Part shown: positions 21,800 through 26,380 of the stretch, one piece after another
Position numbering within the stretch: position 1 is the first letter of the stretch
Layout of the letters: each line of letters opens with the position of its first letter
Source: an uncultured bacterium
GTDB taxonomy: Bacteria > Cyanobacteriota > Vampirovibrionia > Gastranaerophilales > Gastranaerophilaceae
Direction: 5' to 3'
Length of the DNA: 26,380 nt
Assembly: GCA_949299435.1 (NCBI GenBank)
Contig: CASGAK010000032.1
Coordinates: 1 to 26,380, forward strand
Made by a program: the position numbers and the translations under genes
Notes under the pieces: generated by a model
Databases searched by the model: none
What the model saw: the letters and a program-made list of their open reading frames with translations, nothing else
What the model was told of the DNA's origin: nothing

Positions 21800-23215
21800 T
21801 TATGCAAACATTTGCAAATTATTTAAGTTAAAATTTTGCATTCCATAAGGATTGTATAGTGTATTGAACGGATTGTAAAAATTGAAATTATTGTTATTTA
21901 CGTTAAATTCGTTTGAAAAATTTGTATAAGAAGTGTTTTCAAATGAATTAATTATATAATCAAGTTTAGCAATAGTTTCTTTTAACTCGGAATTTACAGT
22001 TGAAGTTGCATTAGTATTTTCAGTATTTGAGCTATTATTTGCCATTTCATCTGAATTTTCTGTAGTGCTTTTTGTATTTTCTTCACTGATTTCACTTTCG
22101 TTGATCAATGCCGTAGCAATATTGTTGTATGCCTGAGCTACGATTTCGGGATCTTCTTGGTCGCTTTCGTATTTTTCAGCAGTTTTATACATTATTTCAT
22201 TTAATAATTCCGGATTTTCAGAGGCTTGTGCACTGATTTCATTTGCAATTTGGTCATGTGCTTGGTCTAATTCTGATTTTCCAAAGATTTTTTGAGCAAC
22301 TTTACCTGTAAAATAGCTTGCAGTTAATCCCACAGCTGCACCCAGAATGCTGCCTACTAAAGTGCCTGCTCCGGGGATTACAGAACCTATTGCAGCACCC
22401 ATTGCAGCTCCGGCTTTTGCTCCTGCTGCGTATGCTGCAACTTGTGTGCCAGCTATAGCCAGAACTCTGCCTGTTTGTTTTATAGCTTTTCCAGTTCCCA
22501 ATTCTTTTTTGGTTTCTATTATTTCAGGAATTCCAAATGCTAAATCTATACCTACTGCTGATAGTGCATTCATTCTTCCGAATTTAGCTACTTTTTGCAG
22601 TTTTGAAGATTTCGAAACTAATTCTGCAACTTTTTTGTTAGCTTTCAGATATCCTGAATGTTTTTTTACGTTATACCATGCTTTTCCCATTTTTGAGGTA
22701 GGAATATTAGTAAGTTTTTGTGTTGCATTTTTTAGATTTAGATCAGCAATTTTTTGCTCTATTTCTTTCATTTTTTGAGTATATGCTTTAGGATCCAGCT
22801 GTTTCAAACTGTCAATTTCCTGTTTAATACGGTTATAGTGTGTGGATTTTTTTAAATCTATTAACCCCTTTTTTTGTTGGGCAGAAAGATTTGATTTTTC
22901 GATTTCTCTTATTTCACATTCTAAAAGTCTGCGTTGGGTATTTTGAATTTCCATTGCTCGTTTATAATTTGTAATGGTTTCTTTTCTAGTTGCACCTTTT
23001 AGACTTTCTTCTAGTGCTTTTTGTTGATTCCAAACACTTTTGGCATTTTTTGCATAAGGAAATAGAGTATTAGCACCTCTAAATCCTTTTTCCAATCCTA
23101 TTGTCCACACCAGACTGCTCGGGGCAATAGAATATTCTTTTTCTTCGGGAGTGTAGCCCAATGAATATCTGGTTATTGTTTTAATATCATTATTTATCCC
23201 GATGCTGTCTGTCAT
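21800..23215 (-). CDS. Large hypothetical protein with glycine-zipper core
   Basis: A 471-aa protein without signal peptide. Residues 50-165 are Lys/Glu/Gln-rich helices. At about 225-320 is a hydrophobic core: ALSAVGIDLAFGIPEIIE, then Ala/Gly-rich YAAGAKAGAAMGAAIGSVIP and GAGTLVGSILGAAVGLTASY, ending GKVAQKIFGKS. The last 150 residues are acidic and Ser/Thr/Asn-rich, with an Asn/Phe/Tyr-rich tail ending NPYGMQNFNLNNLQMFA. The next gene upstream (23362-24222) has the same plan on a smaller scale, suggesting paralogues. Glycine zippers occur in membrane-inserting proteins and toxins, but no toxin motif is recognised. AGGG 8 nt upstream sets the ATG. Confidence 0.7.
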   Translation of the reverse strand: MTDSIGINNDIKTITRYSLGYTPEEKEYSIAPSSLVWTIGLEKGFRGANTLFPYAKNAKSVWNQQKALEESLKGATRKETITNYKRAMEIQNTQRRLLECEIREIEKSNLSAQQKKGLIDLKKSTHYNRIKQEIDSLKQLDPKAYTQKMKEIEQKIADLNLKNATQKLTNIPTSKMGKAWYNVKKHSGYLKANKKVAELVSKSSKLQKVAKFGRMNALSAVGIDLAFGIPEIIETKKELGTGKAIKQTGRVLAIAGTQVAAYAAGAKAGAAMGAAIGSVIPGAGTLVGSILGAAVGLTASYFTGKVAQKIFGKSELDQAHDQIANEISAQASENPELLNEIMYKTAEKYESDQEDPEIVAQAYNNIATALINESEISEENTKSTTENSDEMANNSSNTENTNATSTVNSELKETIAKLDYIINSFENTSYTNFSNEFNVNNNNFNFYNPFNTLYNPYGMQNFNLNNLQMFA

Positions 23216-23287
23216 AATTTTTCCCTTTTATCCCCTTTATGTATATATAAAGTATTTCTTTTTTTTATAATTGCTTTTTAAATGAGT

Positions 23288-23318
23288 AAAGTACTAAGTT
23301 TTGTAAACTTAGTACTTT
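23288..23318 (-). terminator. Perfect 14-bp hairpin after the 286-aa gene
   Basis: Arms 23288-23301 and 23305-23318 pair perfectly (AAAGTACTAAGTTT) around a 3-nt loop. It lies about 44 nt after the stop of the 286-aa gene and about 70 nt before the start of the 471-aa gene, so it may attenuate or end transcription between the two. The T-run after it on the minus strand is short. Confidence 0.5.
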
Positions 23319-23361
23319 TACCCCAGGGTTATAGGGGATTTGGAGTTGGAATTTTTTAATA

Positions 23362-24222
23362 TCAGCCAAGGGTGCTAAAGTTTGTCATTGGCATATATGG
23401 CATTGGTTGCATAAAAGGATTTGTTGAATTTATTCCGTTTGAGTTTGCTGCCATATTATACATTTGTTGAAGTTTTAAAAATTCTGCATCATTTACTGCT
23501 GTATTACCGCCATAGGGGATATTTGCTTTTGTATAATCAAATGGAGGGATTTCTTCTTTGTCTTTTGGTGTAGCATTTTGAGGATCTTTATCTGCTTTAG
23601 TATTATTTGCTTCCTGCTTTTCAGTGTATGTTTTACCGAAAACTATTCTACCAAGGCAGTCACCAACCCAAAAACCAAAGGCACCGCCTATGAAAGGTAT
23701 TGGTATAAGTGCTTGTGTGATGGCACCGCATACGGTACTTATTCCAAGTCTTGCTGCTGTTTTTGCGGTTTCTCCTGCTCCGCTCAGCAATCCTTCGTTT
23801 TTACTTGCCCTGAAAATATTAGGAAGCTCCATTGCCAAAGTAAGTACGGCACCTATTAGAGGCATTCTTTTACCTAATACATTTCCGATACTTTTAAATT
23901 TGGCCCAGCCTACTGATTTACCAGCTTCTTTCGCTGCATTACCTGCTGCATTCCAAGAATTTTTCATATCCGGCCATATACTTGTTAAATTTTCTTTTGT
24001 TACTTGCCAAAAAGATTTATTTGCATATAGTCTATCATTCTCATTTTTACAGGCTATAAATGAATCTTTAAGTGTTTGGCCGATTCTTTTTCTTGTAATT
24101 CCTTGAGATTTAGTTGCTTCCCAGGTCTTTTTCAGTTCTTCTGAAAATTTATCATAACCTGTGCCGAATACAAATTCTGGGTACATTTTGGCATAGCCTA
24201 GCACTGTATTTAGTGTAACCAT
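23362..24222 (-). CDS. Hypothetical protein with glycine-rich hydrophobic core, likely paralogue of its neighbour
   Basis: A 286-aa protein without a clear signal peptide. The N-terminal half is helical with Trp/Lys (residues 25-110). The core at about 118-200 reads MPLIGAVLTLAMELPNIFRA, NEGLLSGAGETAKTAA, then a Gly-rich segment FIGGAFGFWVGDCLGRIVFG ending in KT. The tail is Lys/Asp-rich, then Asn/Pro/Met/Phe-rich (NPFMQPMPYMPMTNF). Shared layout with the 471-aa protein includes LA-x-x-x-P-x-I-x-x-x-K-x-x-G, a glycine-spaced hydrophobic stretch, G-x-(4-5)-FGK, and an Asn/Phe-rich end. No function is recognised. The leader on the minus strand contains AGGTAGG and the repeat TTAGGTA. Confidence 0.7.
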   Translation of the reverse strand: MVTLNTVLGYAKMYPEFVFGTGYDKFSEELKKTWEATKSQGITRKRIGQTLKDSFIACKNENDRLYANKSFWQVTKENLTSIWPDMKNSWNAAGNAAKEAGKSVGWAKFKSIGNVLGKRMPLIGAVLTLAMELPNIFRASKNEGLLSGAGETAKTAARLGISTVCGAITQALIPIPFIGGAFGFWVGDCLGRIVFGKTYTEKQEANNTKADKDPQNATPKDKEEIPPFDYTKANIPYGGNTAVNDAEFLKLQQMYNMAANSNGINSTNPFMQPMPYMPMTNFSTLG

Positions 24223-24339
24223 AAATTACCTACCTAAATTTTACCTAACCTTATATTTATAAAAAAAACTTTGTATATGAAATTGCATATTTATTTAAAT
24301 ATATTAAAAATTGTTAACAAAATGTATGGTTATTATTTA

Positions 24340-24368
24340 TTTACAAACGACTTGTAAAGAGTTATAAT
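24340..24368 (+). promoter_or_regulatory. Near-consensus promoter producing a leaderless mRNA
   Basis: TTTACA (24340-24345), a 17-bp spacer and a perfect TATAAT (24363-24368). The ATG of the downstream gene begins 7 nt after the -10, exactly where transcription should start, and there is no Shine-Dalgarno. Confidence 0.8.
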
Positions 24369-24374
24369 AGATTT

Positions 24375-24584
24375 ATGTATTGCGTGGAATCCAAAGTTTT
24401 TATAGAAGATGATGATTTATGTATAAATTGTGAAAATTATGTACATGAGTTAGATTGTCCGCTTTTAGCGGCACTCGCTTTAGGTGATGTCTATTTGGAG
24501 GGTTCCTTGCAAGTGACAAAATGCGGTTTTTATAAAGAGTTTAGAAGAAATTTACATATAGTAAAAGGTGATAATAATGCATAA
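24375..24584 (+). CDS. Small cysteine-rich protein, leaderless
   Basis: A 69-aa protein with five cysteines: C3, C16-x2-C19 (CINC), C28 and C50. Four of these could bind a metal. It is soluble with no signal peptide. Residues 25-45 (ELDCPLLAALALGDVYLEG) may form a hydrophobic helix-strand core, and the end is basic (KEFRRNLHIVKG). No known family is recognised. It overlaps the dehydrogenase gene by 8 nt, and the AAAAGG used by the dehydrogenase lies in its last codons, so the two are translationally linked. A regulatory or metal-handling role linked to the dehydrogenase is possible but unsupported. Confidence 0.75.
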   Translation: MYCVESKVFIEDDDLCINCENYVHELDCPLLAALALGDVYLEGSLQVTKCGFYKEFRRNLHIVKGDNNA

Positions 24585-25569
24585 TATAACATTGATTAAT
24601 GGAGATGGAATCGGACCTGAAATTAGTGAGGCAGTTGTAAGGATTTTGAAAGCATCAGGTGTTCAAATTAACTGGGATATTCAAACAGCTGGAGAAGATG
24701 TGATTGAAAAAGAGGGGACTCCTTTGCCTGATAGAGTTTTAAATTCGATAAAAAAGAATAAAGTTGCTTTGAAAGCTCCTGTTACTACACCGATTGGCAA
24801 GGGCTTCAGATCTGTCAATGTTCAGCTTAGAAAGGCTCTTGATTTATATGCTAATTTAAGACCTTGTAAAAATCTTCCAAATGTTAAGACTTGTTTTGAA
24901 GATGTGAATATTGTAGTTGTAAGGGAAAACACAGAAGATTTATATGCAGGTATAGAAAGACAAGTCGATGAAAATACTGCTGAGAGTATAAAAATTATAA
25001 CGAGAAAAGCAACGGAAAGAATTTGTAAATTTGCTTTTGATTATGCTGTTAAAAATAACAGAAAAGAAGTTGCATGTGTGACAAAAGCTAATATTATGAA
25101 ACTTTCTGACGGGTTATTTTTAAATACTTATAGAGAGGTTGCAAAATCTTATCCTCAAATTAAGCAAAGAGAAATACTTGTAGACAATCTTTGTATGCAA
25201 TTAGTTCAAAATCCTAATCAGTTCGACGTGTTGGTGTTACCGAATTTATATGGAGATATTGTCTCAGACCTTTGTGCCGGTCTTATCGGGGGACTTGGGG
25301 TAGCTCAAGGGGCAAATATCGGACTTGATTGTGCTGTGTTTGAGCCTGTGCACGGTTCTGCTCCTGATATTAAAGGACAAAATAAAGCAAATCCGACAGC
25401 TCTTTTACTATCAGCCATTGAAATGCTTAGATATATTAATGAATTTTCGTATGCTGAAAAAATAGAAAAAGCTCTGTTCAAAACTCTTGAAAGCGGCAAG
25501 ATGACAACTGATTTAGGTGGAAATCTCGGCACTAAAGAGTTCGCTGATGAAATTATTAAAAATCTCTGA
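24577..25569 (+). CDS. NAD-type isocitrate dehydrogenase (isocitrate/isopropylmalate dehydrogenase family)
   Basis: A 330-aa beta-decarboxylating dehydrogenase. The N-terminus ITLINGDGIGPEI is the family dinucleotide-site start. GFRSVNVQLRKALDLYANLRP carries the Ser-x-Asn and the Arg residues that bind isocitrate in NAD-IDH. VRENTEDLYAGIE, NLYGDIVSDLCAGLIGG (metal-binding Asp) and EPVHGSAPDIKGQNKANP follow. The SVN substrate loop favours isocitrate over 3-isopropylmalate, but homoisocitrate or tartrate relatives cannot be excluded. The ATG at 24577 is preferred to an upstream in-frame GTG at 24568 because it sits 8 nt after AAAAGG and just before the conserved strand. It would convert isocitrate to 2-oxoglutarate for glutamate synthesis; no other TCA genes are nearby. 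Confidence 0.88.
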   Translation: MHNITLINGDGIGPEISEAVVRILKASGVQINWDIQTAGEDVIEKEGTPLPDRVLNSIKKNKVALKAPVTTPIGKGFRSVNVQLRKALDLYANLRPCKNLPNVKTCFEDVNIVVVRENTEDLYAGIERQVDENTAESIKIITRKATERICKFAFDYAVKNNRKEVACVTKANIMKLSDGLFLNTYREVAKSYPQIKQREILVDNLCMQLVQNPNQFDVLVLPNLYGDIVSDLCAGLIGGLGVAQGANIGLDCAVFEPVHGSAPDIKGQNKANPTALLLSAIEMLRYINEFSYAEKIEKALFKTLESGKMTTDLGGNLGTKEFADEIIKNL

Positions 25570-25593
25570 TTTTATATTTTCTCCTTTAATAAG

Positions 25594-26319
25594 TTAAAAT
25601 TTAAATGGGTAGTCATTAGGAATTTCCCAGTTGTTTTCCTGTATTAGAGCAGTGCAGTATGATTTAAACGGTGAATCTTTATTACAGCCATATCTTGTAT
25701 GGTTAAGTAGTTCTTCATGAGTTAAAGTATTGCAGACCCCATCTATACAGTACACTGTTCTATAAGGTTCAATACCTTTGTTTTTATATATTGTATTATA
25801 TTTATTTTGATTTTGTACATTTGCTTGAAATGAAAATGCAAAAAATTTGGTGCCGGAGTCAGGTCTTGAAGAGGAATCATCTTCATTTTGTTTGAAAAAT
25901 TTCTCTTTGTCAAAGTCTTTTGCAAATGGATAGAAATAAATATCATAACCTGATTTTATTACCATAAGACTGCCATTTTCAAAGTAGGCAGCTGTATTTT
26001 CGTAATTTTCATCTTTGAAATGTTCTACCCTTATTGTTTTTAGGTAATCTTTCAAATAAAGATTATACCAATCTTCGCAAGAAATCGTTTTGGCAATAAA
26101 TATGTTGTTGCAGACTTCCCAGTATTCTTTAGGACCGTTTTTGATTTCTGACTGTTGTATAGCTTGGTTTGAAGCAGAATAGAACTTCTTTAACCTAGCC
26201 TCGATTGTTTTTTTACGATATTCACCCATCAAAGTTGGCAGTGTCAATGCCATTACAACACCTAAAATACCTAATGTAATAAGCACCTCTGCAAGTGTAA
26301 ATGCTGAAACTCTTTTCAT
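25594..26319 (-). CDS. Type IV prepilin-like/pseudopilin protein
   Basis: A 241-aa protein with a class III (prepilin) signal: MKRVSA then FTLAEVLITLGILGVV, with cleavage expected between A6 and F7 and Glu at +5. The single N-terminal hydrophobic helix is followed by a soluble domain with several Cys (for example CNN, SCEDWYN, YCIDGVC), which could form disulfides. This N-terminus is typical of the large pseudopilin families of Gastranaerophilales. ATG 26319 is preferred to the ATG at 26331 because the GAGGAG codons after the latter are the Shine-Dalgarno of the former. It would be processed by a prepilin peptidase and assembled in a type IV pilus or type II secretion pseudopilus; no such machinery genes are adjacent. 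Confidence 0.88.
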   Translation of the reverse strand: MKRVSAFTLAEVLITLGILGVVMALTLPTLMGEYRKKTIEARLKKFYSASNQAIQQSEIKNGPKEYWEVCNNIFIAKTISCEDWYNLYLKDYLKTIRVEHFKDENYENTAAYFENGSLMVIKSGYDIYFYPFAKDFDKEKFFKQNEDDSSSRPDSGTKFFAFSFQANVQNQNKYNTIYKNKGIEPYRTVYCIDGVCNTLTHEELLNHTRYGCNKDSPFKSYCTALIQENNWEIPNDYPFKF

Positions 26320-26348
26320 ATACTCCTCCATTTGATATTTCCTATTTT

Positions 26349-26377
26349 ATTTTAGCATGAGAAATTGAATTTCGCAA
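26349..26377 (-). promoter_or_regulatory. Promoter of the prepilin gene
   Basis: On the minus strand, TTGCGA (26377-26372), a 17-bp spacer and TAAAAT (26354-26349) preceded by TGC, an extended -10. The leader of about 23 nt contains GGAGG. Confidence 0.6.
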
Positions 26378-26380
26378 TAT

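Noticed and set aside
22347..22778. An open frame on the plus strand (143 aa, Ala/Pro/Phe-rich).
   Set aside because: It is antisense to the Gly/Ala-rich core of the 471-aa gene; Ala/Pro richness is the mirror of Gly/Ala codons. No ribosome-binding site.
23624..24106. An open frame on the plus strand (160 aa).
   Set aside because: Antisense shadow of the 286-aa gene, with no start signals and composition explained by the opposite frame.
26320..26331. A longer start for the prepilin gene at 26331.
   Set aside because: The codons after that ATG (GAG GAG) are the Shine-Dalgarno for the ATG at 26319, which also gives the standard short prepilin leader.
1..26380. Mobile elements, prophage or integrated plasmid.
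   Set aside because: No transposase, integrase, phage gene, tRNA-linked att repeat or sharp composition change was seen; gene density and codon use look uniform.

Overview
The window is AT-rich DNA (roughly 30% GC by eye) using the standard code, with short intergenic gaps and mostly housekeeping or small-family genes. Several features suggest an uncultured gut member of Candidatus Gastranaerophilales (Melainabacteria/Vampirovibrionia). These are a prepilin with the N-terminus FTLAEVLITLGILGVV, an exported SLH-domain protein of the cyanobacterial-lineage type, Lgt together with a lipoprotein, Asn/Lys-rich hypothetical proteins, and protein families I associate with that order. This placement is inferred from family resemblance; there is no rRNA here and no search was run.

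Layout. 1-2659 (+): the tail of an unknown gene, a strong terminator, then a promoter and a two-gene unit of a CpaE/MinD-like ATPase and a CpaF/TadA-like protein whose catalytic motifs have all decayed. 2505-6515: a hypothetical membrane protein (-) whose 3' end overlaps cpaF antisense by 155 nt, then uvrB (+), then a multi-pass membrane protein (-). 13620-6592 (-): an eight-gene, tightly overlapping operon reading ClpX-type zinc-finger protein, HEAT-like protein, RuvX, DUF1292, triple Clp_N protein, TilS, Hpt, soluble histidine kinase. 13745-16444 (+): TPR lipoprotein, lgt and an Fsr-like MFS transporter. 16580-18607 (-): a small hypothetical gene with an inverted repeat around its -10, a 306-bp gap that may hold a small RNA, and pyruvate kinase. 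18675-20497 (+): an exported SLH protein and an exported protein with four CxxC motifs. 20599-24222: a uridine-kinase-family gene (-), a 57-aa protein (+) and two tandem, apparently paralogous glycine-rich proteins (-). 24340-25569 (+): a strong promoter placing a leaderless start on a Cys-rich 69-aa gene that overlaps an NAD-type isocitrate dehydrogenase gene. 25594-26377 (-): a prepilin with its own promoter.

The most unusual content is the large minus-strand operon. It encodes two proteins made of Clp-chaperone substrate/adaptor-recognition modules without any ATPase: a ClpX zinc-binding domain alone, and six Clp repeats (three Clp_N domains) alone. They flank RuvX and DUF1292 and run into tRNA and purine metabolism genes, which could reflect an undescribed adaptor system for Clp proteolysis. 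Second is the CpaE-CpaF pair, where the secretion ATPase has lost Walker A, the GE(V)R segment and the HANS-box histidine, so it is probably a pseudo-ATPase working with an intact MinD-type partner. No tRNA, rRNA, CRISPR array, insertion sequence or prophage gene was seen.
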